Shown here: positions 8,551 through 17,129 of the stretch, one piece after another
How the letters are laid out: the number at the start of each line of letters is the position of its first letter
Position numbering within the stretch: position 1 is the first letter of the stretch
Source: Planctomycetota bacterium
GTDB lineage: Bacteria; Planctomycetota; Planctomycetia; Gemmatales; Gemmataceae
DNA length: 64,000 bases
Assembly: GCA_016873225.1 (NCBI GenBank)
Contig: VGXS01000014.1
Span: 1-64,000, forward strand
Direction: 5' to 3'
Position numbers and translations under genes: made by a program
The notes under the pieces: generated by a model
The model's input: only the letters and a program-made list of their open reading frames with translations
Databases searched by the model: none
What the model was told of the DNA's origin: nothing

Positions 8551-10092
8551 ATGAGACATCCCGGGTGCCGGGCCGTCCACACCATTATCACGAATCGGGA
8601 CTTGGCCCGAACCGGATGGTTCGGCACCCCGCTAAGATGGCTCAGTCTTGGGGAAACAGGATTGGCGACTTCCGGCGGGAAACCATGGCTCACCGATGCG
8701 GCGCGGCCGGCTTGGCAACGCGTCGCCTGGCTGGCCTGGCCCGCCTTCCTGCAGCAGATGCTCATCCTGGTCATCCATGTCTCCGACCGCTGGCTGGCCG
8801 GACACGCCTCGCCCGATGGCGAAGGCACCGACCTTGCGGCCCAGGCGGCGCACACAACCTGCTTTTACCTCGGCTGGGTCATGTCCAGTTACGGCACGCT
8901 GGTTTCGGTGGGAGCCACGGCGCTGGTTTCGCGGGCCGTTGGTGCCGGAAACCCCGGGAAAGCGAATCGACTCACCCATCAATCGCTTATGCTGGCTGCG
9001 GGCCTCGGGTGCCTCGCGACGATCCTGGCCATCCCGCCGCTGGAACAACTGCTGGCGCTGCTGCAACTGGACGGACCGGCCCTCGGCCTGGCGAAATCGT
9101 ACCTGACTCCTCTCATTTTGGCGTTTCCCCTGCAACTGCTCTCGATTGGCGCTTCGGCCTGCCTTGCCGGCGCCGGGGATACCCGAACGGGCCTTTGGGT
9201 GCTGGGAGGCGTGGCCACGCTCAACATTCCTTTGACCTGGTGGTTCTTCCATGGCGGCGGGGGAGTGCCTGAACTTGGATTCGCGGGCATCGCCATCGGT
9301 ACCGCCGTCAGCCAGTCGGCGGGGGCCGTGGCGCTGTTGGTTGTCCTGTCCTTGGGAAGGGCGGGACTTGAACTTAAAGCCTCGCTCTTCGCACCCAATC
9401 CCGCCGACCTGAAAAGCCTTCTCGCCGTGAGCCTGCCGGCCGCGCTCGACAGCCTTTCCATCGCGATGGGACAGCTTGTTTTCATGGGAATGGTCAACAG
9501 CCTTGGCGACGCCTCCCGGGGCGCGCACGGCATCGCCTTGGGCTGGGAGGCCCTGGGTTTCCTCACCGGCGCGGCGTTCGGCACGGCAGGCATGACACTC
9601 GTGGGACAGAACCTCGGCGCCGGCAGTCCCGCCGAGGCGAGGCGATGCGGTTGGACGGCCTTCCTCATGGGAGCGGTCGCCATGTCGATGATGGGGGTCC
9701 TGTTCCACCAAGCCGCCCAGCCGATGTTCGGACTGTTCTGCCCTAGGCCGGAGCAGGCTCCCATCATGCGCCTGGGCGTCCCCGTGCTTCAGCTTGTGGC
9801 TTTTTCGATGCCGGCATTGTCGGCCGTAATCGTGCTCACCAGTGTTCTCAGGGGAGCTGGAGACTCGGCGCATCCGCTCGTGTACACATGGATCGGTTTC
9901 CTCGGAGTGAGGCTGCCGTTGGCGGCCCTTTTGGCGCTCGACAGTGTCATGGTGCCCGGCCTCATCAACCTCGCGGGAGCAGGCATGGGACTATACGGGT
10001 GCTGGCTGGCGATGCAGGCCGACATCCATGTGCGCGGGGCGCTGTTCCTCTGGCGGTTCCAAGGCGACGATTGGCTCAAAACAAGGGTCTGA
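8551..10092 (+). CDS. MATE-family multidrug/toxin efflux transporter
   Basis: This is an integral membrane protein with about 12 hydrophobic helices and the duplicated MATE architecture: an N-half from residue ~55 (AWLAWPAFLQQMLILVIHVS) with GAGNPGKAN after helix 3, and a C-half from ~290 (AVSLPAALDSLSIAMGQLVF) with VGQNLGAGSPAEARR. MATE proteins export cationic drugs or metabolites using Na+ or H+ gradients; the substrate cannot be read. The first ~40 residues are not hydrophobic and look non-native; a TTG at 8662 (residue 38) is an alternative start. The gene is divergent from the DUF1549/1553 gene with a very short shared promoter region. Confidence 0.88.
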   Translation: MRHPGCRAVHTIITNRDLARTGWFGTPLRWLSLGETGLATSGGKPWLTDAARPAWQRVAWLAWPAFLQQMLILVIHVSDRWLAGHASPDGEGTDLAAQAAHTTCFYLGWVMSSYGTLVSVGATALVSRAVGAGNPGKANRLTHQSLMLAAGLGCLATILAIPPLEQLLALLQLDGPALGLAKSYLTPLILAFPLQLLSIGASACLAGAGDTRTGLWVLGGVATLNIPLTWWFFHGGGGVPELGFAGIAIGTAVSQSAGAVALLVVLSLGRAGLELKASLFAPNPADLKSLLAVSLPAALDSLSIAMGQLVFMGMVNSLGDASRGAHGIALGWEALGFLTGAAFGTAGMTLVGQNLGAGSPAEARRCGWTAFLMGAVAMSMMGVLFHQAAQPMFGLFCPRPEQAPIMRLGVPVLQLVAFSMPALSAVIVLTSVLRGAGDSAHPLVYTWIGFLGVRLPLAALLALDSVMVPGLINLAGAGMGLYGCWLAMQADIHVRGALFLWRFQGDDWLKTRV

Positions 10093-10181
10093 TTCGATGA
10101 GAACGATTTGATTCTTCCAGCTTGCCGACTTATGTTTCAGGAACAATTATTTCTTACAGTCATTTTATGGTGGATTTAGCC

Positions 10182-11150
10182 ATGCAATCTCGCTCCTCTT
10201 TTCCTTTCCGGCGTAGGGATGCATTCACCCTCATTGAACTGCTTGTTGTCATCGCCATCATCGCGGTTCTCATCGGCCTGCTGGTGCCGGCGGTCCAGAA
10301 GGTGCGCGAAGCCGCCAACCGAATGCAATGCGCCAACAACCTCAAGCAGATCGGCCTGGCATGCCAATCCCACCACGACAGCAAGGGAACATTTCCTCCC
10401 GGTGGCATCACCGAGGGCTATTGCTGCGCCACACAAAGCAAGACGAACTGGGCCATTGAAATCCTGCCGTTCATCGAAATGGATTCGATCTACAAGCGAT
10501 ACGACCAAAACTCGTTCAATGAGGCCGCGGCAAACCAGTTTGTCCGCGAGCAACCCATCAAGACCTACACATGTCCCTCCGATGCCAGCGCGGGCGGAAA
10601 TATCCTGACTAGGCCGGCCAGCGGACCCGGCAGCGGCCTCAACTACATGCCAGGCTCCTACCGGGCCGTTTCCGGACGCGCCAACATCACCGCCCCGCTT
10701 GGGTGGTGGGACAATGGCGAGGGACTGGCCCTTCCTGCCACCTACAAGGGAGCCATGCACACCGTTTGGGCCGCCCAAGGCCTCATTCCCGAGCGCATGA
10801 GCAACATCATCGACGGCACTTCCAACACCCTCCTGGTGGGTGAATACCAAACCAAGAACACGACCAATCGCCGAACCTTCTGGGCCTACGCCTATACCTC
10901 CTACGCCTCTTCCTCTGTGCATCCGGCCAGCCACACCTACCTCAACGATTTCGCCCGCTGCGTAGCCATCAGCGCCCAGCAGGGACTCGACAACCGTCCC
11001 TGCCGCAGGGCTTTTGGCAGCTTTCATTCCGGGGGAAGCAACTGGGCCGTTTGCGACGGGTCGGTGCGTTTCATTCCCGATACCGTCGACATGAACATGC
11101 TCTCGAACATGGCCACCATGTCGGGTGGCGAAGTCGTGAACATCAACTGA
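10182..11150 (+). CDS. DUF1559 prepilin-like secreted protein
   Basis: ATG at 10182 (GGTGGA 7 nt upstream) gives about 322 aa. The start has the type IV prepilin / type II pseudopilin signature: a basic leader RRRDA cleaved before [20 protein letters not shown], then the planctomycete-typical [17 protein letters not shown] and NNLKQIGLACQSHHD. The C-terminus has the usual FHSGGSNWAVCDGSVRFI. The residue before the cleavage site is Ala rather than the usual Gly. Family members are very numerous in planctomycetes; assembly into a pseudopilus or surface fibre is presumed, not shown. The next gene, a lipoprotein, starts within its stop codon. Confidence 0.92.
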   Translation: MQSRSSFPFRRRDAFTLIELLVVIAIIAVLIGLLVPAVQKVREAANRMQCANNLKQIGLACQSHHDSKGTFPPGGITEGYCCATQSKTNWAIEILPFIEMDSIYKRYDQNSFNEAAANQFVREQPIKTYTCPSDASAGGNILTRPASGPGSGLNYMPGSYRAVSGRANITAPLGWWDNGEGLALPATYKGAMHTVWAAQGLIPERMSNIIDGTSNTLLVGEYQTKNTTNRRTFWAYAYTSYASSSVHPASHTYLNDFARCVAISAQQGLDNRPCRRAFGSFHSGGSNWAVCDGSVRFIPDTVDMNMLSNMATMSGGEVVNIN

Positions 11151-11659
11151 TGTCGCTCAACGGGACATTCGTCATGCAAAAACTCATGGCCAATATGCTG
11201 TCCGGCCTGCTTGCCGCGCCCTTCATGGCCTCCGGCTGCGTCGGGACGACCTACGCGCCCGTCTCGGGCAAGGTGACCTACAACGACGCGCCCCTGGCGG
11301 GAGCGCAGGTTCTCTTTCAGCCCGTGGGTGGCCAAGGTGGCGTCGCTGCCGGAGTCGGTTCGTTCGCGAAGACCGACTCCGAGGGTCGGTTCAAGCTTGA
11401 GGCATCAACGGCGACGCCGACGGCGGGCGCCGTCCCGGGCAGGCATCAGGTTCGCATCGCCCTACCACCGGCCAAGGGGGCCGTCGGCCAGCAGGATTCC
11501 GACGCGGCCAACGCGGGCGGCAAACCGGTGGCCCAGGCCACCAACCCTGTGCCCGCGGAATACAACGAGAAATCCACGCTCACATTCGATGTGCCGCCCG
11601 GGGGAACCCAATCGGCTGATTTCGCGCTCAAGGGCCCGCCGCTCCCCGGGGGCAGGTGA
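11150..11659 (+). CDS. Lipoprotein with carboxypeptidase-regulatory-like beta domain
   Basis: ATG at 11150 overlaps the DUF1559 stop (TGATG); a second ATG at 11174 is equally possible. The leader ends in the lipobox MASGC, so the mature protein starts at Cys and is lipid-anchored. The body YAPVSGKVTYNDAPLAGAQV ... DSEGRFKLEA has the 'V-x-G-x-V-x-x-x-G-x-P-L-x-G-A' pattern of small transthyretin-like/CarboxypepD_reg domains, with PGRHQVRIALPP and YNEKSTLTFDVPPGG later. Such genes commonly sit directly after DUF1559 genes in planctomycetes, which suggests a partner role on the cell surface; the function is not known. Confidence 0.8.
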   Translation: MSLNGTFVMQKLMANMLSGLLAAPFMASGCVGTTYAPVSGKVTYNDAPLAGAQVLFQPVGGQGGVAAGVGSFAKTDSEGRFKLEASTATPTAGAVPGRHQVRIALPPAKGAVGQQDSDAANAGGKPVAQATNPVPAEYNEKSTLTFDVPPGGTQSADFALKGPPLPGGR

Positions 11660-11669
11660 CAGGTCCGGT

Positions 11670-13118
11670 TCAGGCCAGGATGCCCCTCACCACCGAACCA
11701 TGGATGTCGGTGAGGCGGTACTGACGACCTTGGTATCGGAAGGTCAGCCTCTCATGGTTGATGCCGCAGAGGTGCAGCATGGTCGCCTGCATGTCATGGA
11801 CATGGACCTTGTCCCGCACGATGTTCCAGGCGAAGTCGTCGGTGGCCCCCCAGGTGGTGCCCGGCTTGATGCCGCCGCCGGCAAGCCACCAACTGTAAGC
11901 GCGACCGAAATGGTCCCGCCCCCTCGGATTGGCCGGGTCACCCTGGCCGAAGGGGGTCCGGCCGAACTCGCCTCCCCACACGACGAGGGTGTCGTCGAGC
12001 ATTCCCCTCTCCTTCAAGTCCATCACCAGGGCGGCCGAGGGCCCCTCGGTGTCGCGGCACTGGTTCTCGAGTTGGGTGTGAAGGTTGCCGTGCTGGTCCC
12101 ACCCCGAATGCATCAGTTGCACGAAGCGCACCCCCCTTTCAAGCAGTCGGCGGGCGATGAGGCAGTTGTTGGCGAAGGTTCCCTTCTTGAGGGCGTCGGG
12201 GCCGTAGCGTTCCACTCCGCGGCGGGTTTCCGTGGAGAAGTCGACGAGGTCGGGCACGCTCGACTGCATGCGGAAGGCCATCTCGTACTGGGCGATGCGG
12301 GTCTCGATCTCGGGGTCGGCGTTCTCGGCGAGGCGCGCCCCGTTGAGGTCGCGGATGTCGTCGAGGAGGGCGCGGCGCGCCTGGGGGGATACCCCCGCCG
12401 GATTCGCGAGGTAGGGAACAAGGTCGCCCGTGTTGCGGAAACGGACGCCCTGGAACCGGCTGGGCAGGAACCCGCTGCCCCAATAGTAGTCGAAGAAAAG
12501 CTGGCCGCAGGTCTTGCCGCTGTCGCTTGAGGTCATCACGACGAAGGTGGGAAGGTTGTCGGTCTCGCAACCCAGCCCGTATGAAAGCCACGCGCCCATG
12601 CTCGGACGGCCTGGGACCTGCGCGCCTGTCATGAAGAAGGTCACGCCGGGGGCATGATTGACCGCCTCGGTGTTCATGCTGCGCACCACGCAGATGTCAT
12701 CGGCGATCGAACCGACGCCGGGAAGCATCTCGCTCAGCGACAATCCCGACTTCCCGTATCTCTTGAACGGCTTGATGGACGGCAGGCAGGGCCACTTGGC
12801 GTAGCCGCTCGACATGGTGGAAAGCCGGGTCGCGCCACGCACCGATTCGGGGATGTCCTTGCCCGCAGTCTTGCGCATGACGGGCTTGTCGTCGAACAGG
12901 TCCACATGCGAGGGCCCGCCCCCCTGCCAAAGCACGACGACACGCTTGGCTCGCGCCGGATGGTGCGGCAGGCCGGGAAGCCCGGCGACGGTGCCGCTGG
13001 AGGCGGCGCCACTCCTGCCGGCCAGCGTGGCCAAGGCGGCTATGCCCAGGCCGCCGCCCATGGTGGCCAGCATTTCCTTGCGGGATGGAAGAACCATGGG
13101 ATTCCATTCGTCATTCAC
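11670..13118 (-). CDS. DUF1501 family exported protein
   Basis: The protein of 482 aa starts at GTG 13118, which overlaps the upstream stop (GTGA); ATG at 13097 is the alternative and would place the hydrophobic leader MGGGLGIAALATLAG nearer the N-terminus. DUF1501 motifs are visible: WQGGGPSHVDLFDDKP, VRSMNTEAVNHAPG, RLLERGVRFVQLMHSG, WGGEFGRTPFGQG and GRDHFGRAYSWWLAGGG. The metal-ligand-type residues of the phosphatase/sulfatase superfamily are retained; the substrate is unknown. It is translationally coupled to the cytochrome-type DUF1549/1553 gene upstream, the classical pair. Confidence 0.92.
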   Translation of the reverse strand: MNDEWNPMVLPSRKEMLATMGGGLGIAALATLAGRSGAASSGTVAGLPGLPHHPARAKRVVVLWQGGGPSHVDLFDDKPVMRKTAGKDIPESVRGATRLSTMSSGYAKWPCLPSIKPFKRYGKSGLSLSEMLPGVGSIADDICVVRSMNTEAVNHAPGVTFFMTGAQVPGRPSMGAWLSYGLGCETDNLPTFVVMTSSDSGKTCGQLFFDYYWGSGFLPSRFQGVRFRNTGDLVPYLANPAGVSPQARRALLDDIRDLNGARLAENADPEIETRIAQYEMAFRMQSSVPDLVDFSTETRRGVERYGPDALKKGTFANNCLIARRLLERGVRFVQLMHSGWDQHGNLHTQLENQCRDTEGPSAALVMDLKERGMLDDTLVVWGGEFGRTPFGQGDPANPRGRDHFGRAYSWWLAGGGIKPGTTWGATDDFAWNIVRDKVHVHDMQATMLHLCGINHERLTFRYQGRQYRLTDIHGSVVRGILA

Positions 13119-15624
13119 GGGTCATCGCCTCGTCAAGGTTCAGGATTCCAAGGCATACCGCGGCCAGGGCGGCGTGCCTTTCGGCGGGAATCGACTCGTC
13201 GCGCGGACTTTCTCCCGACTTGAGGAAAGCCTTGGCCGCGGCCGGGTCCGCCAGGAAGACGGCCTGTTGCCGCGCCAGCGACCTGGAAAGAAGTTCCATC
13301 TCAAGCCGGCTTGGTTCACGGCAAACCATCCGACGGAAAGCCTCGGCCAGCCATGACTCCGGCTTGTCCGATGACTTCATGACGCGCTGGGCGAGAGCCC
13401 GGGAGGCTTCCAGCCAAGTCGGGTCGTTGAGCATCGTCAGCGCGTGCAGGGGAGTGCTCGTCGCCGAGGCGCGCACCCGGCAGGTTTGCCGGGTGGAGGA
13501 GTCGAACATGTTGGCCGGGCCGACCGTGCGCCGCCAGAAGGTGTAGAGGCTTCGTCGGTACAGGTCATCCCCCTTGGATGCCGGGTAGGTGAAGTCGCGT
13601 TCCTTGGTGATGGCGAGCGCCTCCCACACGGCGTCGGGCTGGTAGGGATAGACGGGGGCGCCACCGATGGCGTGGTTGGCCAATCCCGAGGCGGCCAAGG
13701 CCCAGTCGCGGAGGACCGACGCGGGCATGCGAAACCTGCCGGATCGGGAATAAAGCTTGTTTTCCGGATCGCTGGCGCGGTGCTCCGCGGTGACCTTGGC
13801 CGACTGCCGGTAGGTGGCGCTGGTCACGATCAGCCTCTGGAGCTTCTTCAGGCTCCAGCCGTTCTCCCGGAACTCCACGGCGAGCCAGTCGAGGAGTTGG
13901 CCATGCTCGGGATACTCGCTCTGGACACCGAAGTCCTCCGCTGTTTTCACGATGCCCTGGCCGAAGAAATGCTGCCAAATCCGGTTCGCCTGCACCCTCG
14001 CGGTGAGCGGGTGCCCGGGCTGAAACAGCCACTGGGCGAACCCGAGCCTGTTGGCGGGCGCGTGCTTGGGCAAAGGAGGCAGGAATTCAGGTGTGCCGAA
14101 GGATACCTTTTCCGTTCCCTTGAGGTACTCGCCCCTGTCGAGGATCTTGGTTTCGCGCGGGTTGGCGTCGCTCATGATCATGACGCGTGGAATCCGGTCG
14201 GCCTTGTAGGCCGCCAACTGCTTGCGGAGTTCCTCCGCCTTGGCGGCTTCCGGCGACTTGCCCACGAGGCCGGCGCGCACCTTGGCGTCGAAGTGCCTTC
14301 GCAATTCGGAAGTCAATTTCGCGGCGTCTGCCGGCTTGCGCTGGCCCTCGGGAACGGCCAGCAACTTCCTGACCGCCTCGGGCAGTTCAGGGCGCTTCTT
14401 CTCGTCCGCGACCGCCTTGGCCGACCAATCCTCGAACGCCTTGTCCTCCCGCTGCTTCACCGCGGATTCCGCCGCCTTGATTTGCGATTCGAATTCGCCG
14501 ATCCGCTTGTTGTTCTCCTCGGTGGGCAACTCGACCAGCGGGGGAGCCACCCGGATTCGGGAGGAGAAAAATTGCGGCGTGCCGCGCTCGGGGACGCGGT
14601 TGAACGCGTCCATCAACCTGTAATAGTCGCGGCTTGTGATCGGGTCGTACTTGTGGTCGTGGCACTGGGCGCACGCCATTGTCAGCGCGAGCCAGTTCGT
14701 GGATGTCGTGTCCATCCTGTCGAACAGGTTGACGAACCTCTGCTCCTCGGCAATCGCGCCGCCCTCCCCGTTGAGCATGTGGTTGCGATTGAACCCGCTG
14801 GCAACCTTCTGGTCGTTGGTGGCGTTGGGCAAAAGGTCGCCGGCCAGTTGCCATGTGCTGAACTGGTCGAACGGCATGTCCTGGTTGTAGGCGCGCACGA
14901 CCCAGTCGCGCCAGATCCATTGCCAGGTGTCACCATCCTGCTGGAAGCCGTTGCTGTCGGCATAGCGGGCGGCATCAAGCCAGGAAAGAGCCATCCGTTC
15001 GCCGTAATGCGGGCTGGCCAAAAGCCTTTCGACCAGCTTCGCGTAGGCGTCGGGGGAGCGGTCATTGACGAACCCGCGCACCTCGTCCGGCGTGGGCGGC
15101 AACCCGGTCAGGTCGATGGACAAACGCTTGATCAGGGTGGACCGGTCGGCTTCAGGCGAGGGGTGCAAGCCAGCCGATTCAAGATGCGCCAGCACGAACG
15201 CGTCGATGGGGTTGCGCACCCAAGCGTTGTCGCGAACCTTGGGAGGGGCGGGCCGGACAGGGGTGACAAAGGCCCAGTGCTCCGAATAGCCAGCGCCCTC
15301 GGCAATCCACCGTTCGAGAAGTTCCACCTGGGATTCGGACAGCTTGCGGTTGGAACCGGCCGGCGGCATCAACTTCTTGTCGCCATGGGCGCGAATCCGC
15401 TTGGAAAGTTCGCTCTCATCCTTTTTGCCGGGAACGATGGCCCCTGATTGGACGGCTTCGGCCCGCCGGTCGAGCCTGAGATCGCCCTTTCGTTTGTTGG
15501 CGTCCTGACCATGACAGTAAAAGCAGTTCTCCGAGAGGATCGGCCTGATATCGCGGTTGAAGTCGATGGGCGCCGCGACGGGCAGCAGGGCCGCGGCCAA
15601 TGTCAGGAGAGTCATCGGGGCCAT
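13111..15624 (-). CDS. Planctomycete cytochrome C domain + DUF1549 + DUF1553 (PSC1/PSD1) exported protein
   Basis: The protein of 837 aa has a signal peptide (residues 1-18), then a PSC1 cytochrome-type domain with haem motif CFYCH (~34-38) and MPP as likely distal Met ligand (LMPPAGSNRKLS). DUF1549 spans ~130-340 (IDLTGLPPTPDEVRGF, SWLDAARYADSNGF, and a second CXXCH in CAQCHDHKYDPI). A Lys/Glu-rich linker follows (~370-460), then DUF1553 (~520-790: NRIWQHFFGQGIVKTAEDFG, PLHALTMLNDPTWLEASRAL). It is presumed to be an exported redox protein; no reaction is known. Its stop overlaps the start of the DUF1501 gene. Confidence 0.93.
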   Translation of the reverse strand: MAPMTLLTLAAALLPVAAPIDFNRDIRPILSENCFYCHGQDANKRKGDLRLDRRAEAVQSGAIVPGKKDESELSKRIRAHGDKKLMPPAGSNRKLSESQVELLERWIAEGAGYSEHWAFVTPVRPAPPKVRDNAWVRNPIDAFVLAHLESAGLHPSPEADRSTLIKRLSIDLTGLPPTPDEVRGFVNDRSPDAYAKLVERLLASPHYGERMALSWLDAARYADSNGFQQDGDTWQWIWRDWVVRAYNQDMPFDQFSTWQLAGDLLPNATNDQKVASGFNRNHMLNGEGGAIAEEQRFVNLFDRMDTTSTNWLALTMACAQCHDHKYDPITSRDYYRLMDAFNRVPERGTPQFFSSRIRVAPPLVELPTEENNKRIGEFESQIKAAESAVKQREDKAFEDWSAKAVADEKKRPELPEAVRKLLAVPEGQRKPADAAKLTSELRRHFDAKVRAGLVGKSPEAAKAEELRKQLAAYKADRIPRVMIMSDANPRETKILDRGEYLKGTEKVSFGTPEFLPPLPKHAPANRLGFAQWLFQPGHPLTARVQANRIWQHFFGQGIVKTAEDFGVQSEYPEHGQLLDWLAVEFRENGWSLKKLQRLIVTSATYRQSAKVTAEHRASDPENKLYSRSGRFRMPASVLRDWALAASGLANHAIGGAPVYPYQPDAVWEALAITKERDFTYPASKGDDLYRRSLYTFWRRTVGPANMFDSSTRQTCRVRASATSTPLHALTMLNDPTWLEASRALAQRVMKSSDKPESWLAEAFRRMVCREPSRLEMELLSRSLARQQAVFLADPAAAKAFLKSGESPRDESIPAERHAALAAVCLGILNLDEAMTRE

Positions 15625-15687
15625 CCGTGCAGGTGACGAAGAATCATTTTTCTCCAGTCTATTCCATCCCGCAAGGGATTGCGCAAG

Positions 15688-17028
15688 TCAGGCCATCGCG
15701 AGCGCCGTCCTGCCCGCGACGCCCTTCGCCTCGCCCGTCAGGACGCCGGCTTCAAGGGATGTCGCGCGAACGGCTACCACCCGCCTCCTAAGGCTTTCGA
15801 TTTCGCCCCGAAAGCGGACCTTGACGCCGCGGCAGGCCGTTCCGGTCACCCATCCCTCGCCATCGCCACATTCCGCGACCACTCCAAGGTCGCGGCCGAT
15901 CAGGCTTTCCCGGTATTCGCTGGACATTTCAACGGCCAACGCCTCTAGCCTGAGACGCCTTTCGCGCGCCACGCGCGGATCGACCGTTCCGGAGAAAGAC
16001 CACGCATCCGTTCCGCGACGGGCGCTGTAGCTGAATACATGAATGTCGGAAAACCTCGCCGCGCGGGCCACATCAAGGGTCGCCTCGAAGTCGGCGTCGG
16101 TTTCACCGGGAAATCCCACGATGATGTCGGTGCTGATGGCGGGGTTGTCGAGCGACTCACGCAGGTTCAGGCAGCGTTCGAGGTAGGTTTCCGCGGTGTA
16201 CCTCCGCCTCATCAGCCTCAACACGGCATTCGACCCGCTTTGCAGGCAGAGATGCAGGTGGGGGACGATCCGGGAATCCCCGGCCAGCCTCCTGATGAGT
16301 TCGGGGTGAGCCTCCGCGGCGTCGAGGCTCGACAACCGGAAACGGCATCCCCCGGGCAGTTCCAAAAGGGCATCCAGAAGATGCCACAGTCGGGTCCAGC
16401 ACTCCCTGGGCTTGCCCTTGCTGAGGTCGAGGCCGTAATGGCCGAGATGAATTCCCGTGAGGACGATTTCACTGTAGCCGGAATCTATCAGGCGGCCCGC
16501 CTCCCCGATGATCGCCTCCACGGGCTTGCTTCCAAACCTGGGCCTCACCTTGGGAATGACGCAATAGGCGCAATCGAGCAGGCAACCGTCCTGAACCTTG
16601 AGAAACGCCCTCTGATGATGGTCGAACCGGCTGATGCCGGAATCGGGCGATACAACCCCGAACCGCGCCAGTTGCGATGCCAGGTCGGCGCGTGAATCCA
16701 AAACGGCGGTCACCCCGGGCAGGGCGGCCATCGTTGCGGGATCGGACGCCGTGGCGCAGCCCATCACCCCGATTCGGGCTCCCGGGTTTTCACGGCCAAG
16801 GCGACGAACCGCCAGGCGGGCCTTGGCATCGGCATCGTGGGTGACCGTGCAGGTATTGACGAGGCAAAGGTCGGCCGGTTCTCCCTCGCCCGCCGTAATC
16901 CAACCGGCGCCCTCGAGCATCTCCAGGGCACGCTGCGACTCGTATTGGTTGGCGCGGCAACCGAGGGTCACGAGCCTCACTCGACCCGGAGGGACCGATT
17001 GTTCTGTCAATTCGGGGCTCATCGGCAT
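15688..17028 (-). CDS. mtaB: tRNA t6A37 methylthiotransferase MtaB (radical SAM)
   Basis: The protein is about 446 aa from ATG 17028 (a second ATG lies two codons later; no clear ribosome binding site). Domain order is MiaB-like: an N-terminal UPF0004 domain with three cluster Cys (VTLGCRANQYES, CLVNTCTVTH, GVMGCA), then a radical SAM domain with CLLDCAYC (~149-156), SLDAAEAHPEL and CLQSGSN, then a TRAM-like C-terminus. The GCRANQYES start and HHQRAFLKVQDGC distinguish MtaB from MiaB and RimO. It adds a methylthio group to N6-threonylcarbamoyladenosine at position 37 of ANN-decoding tRNAs. The gene stands alone, divergent from leuC. Confidence 0.88.
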   Translation of the reverse strand: MPMSPELTEQSVPPGRVRLVTLGCRANQYESQRALEMLEGAGWITAGEGEPADLCLVNTCTVTHDADAKARLAVRRLGRENPGARIGVMGCATASDPATMAALPGVTAVLDSRADLASQLARFGVVSPDSGISRFDHHQRAFLKVQDGCLLDCAYCVIPKVRPRFGSKPVEAIIGEAGRLIDSGYSEIVLTGIHLGHYGLDLSKGKPRECWTRLWHLLDALLELPGGCRFRLSSLDAAEAHPELIRRLAGDSRIVPHLHLCLQSGSNAVLRLMRRRYTAETYLERCLNLRESLDNPAISTDIIVGFPGETDADFEATLDVARAARFSDIHVFSYSARRGTDAWSFSGTVDPRVARERRLRLEALAVEMSSEYRESLIGRDLGVVAECGDGEGWVTGTACRGVKVRFRGEIESLRRRVVAVRATSLEAGVLTGEAKGVAGRTALAMA

Positions 17029-17129
17029 TAACCGAAAGATCCGGGGGGCCGGCGAGCCATGTCGCCGGCGAACTATTCCCATGATATCATGATCGTTCCC
17101 CTGAAATGACGGCTGGAGAAGAAGGCCCC

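Noticed and set aside
13444-15447. Plus-strand open frame of 667 codons
   Set aside because: It is antisense to the cytochrome-type DUF1549/1553 gene, has no recognisable domain and has no ribosome binding site.
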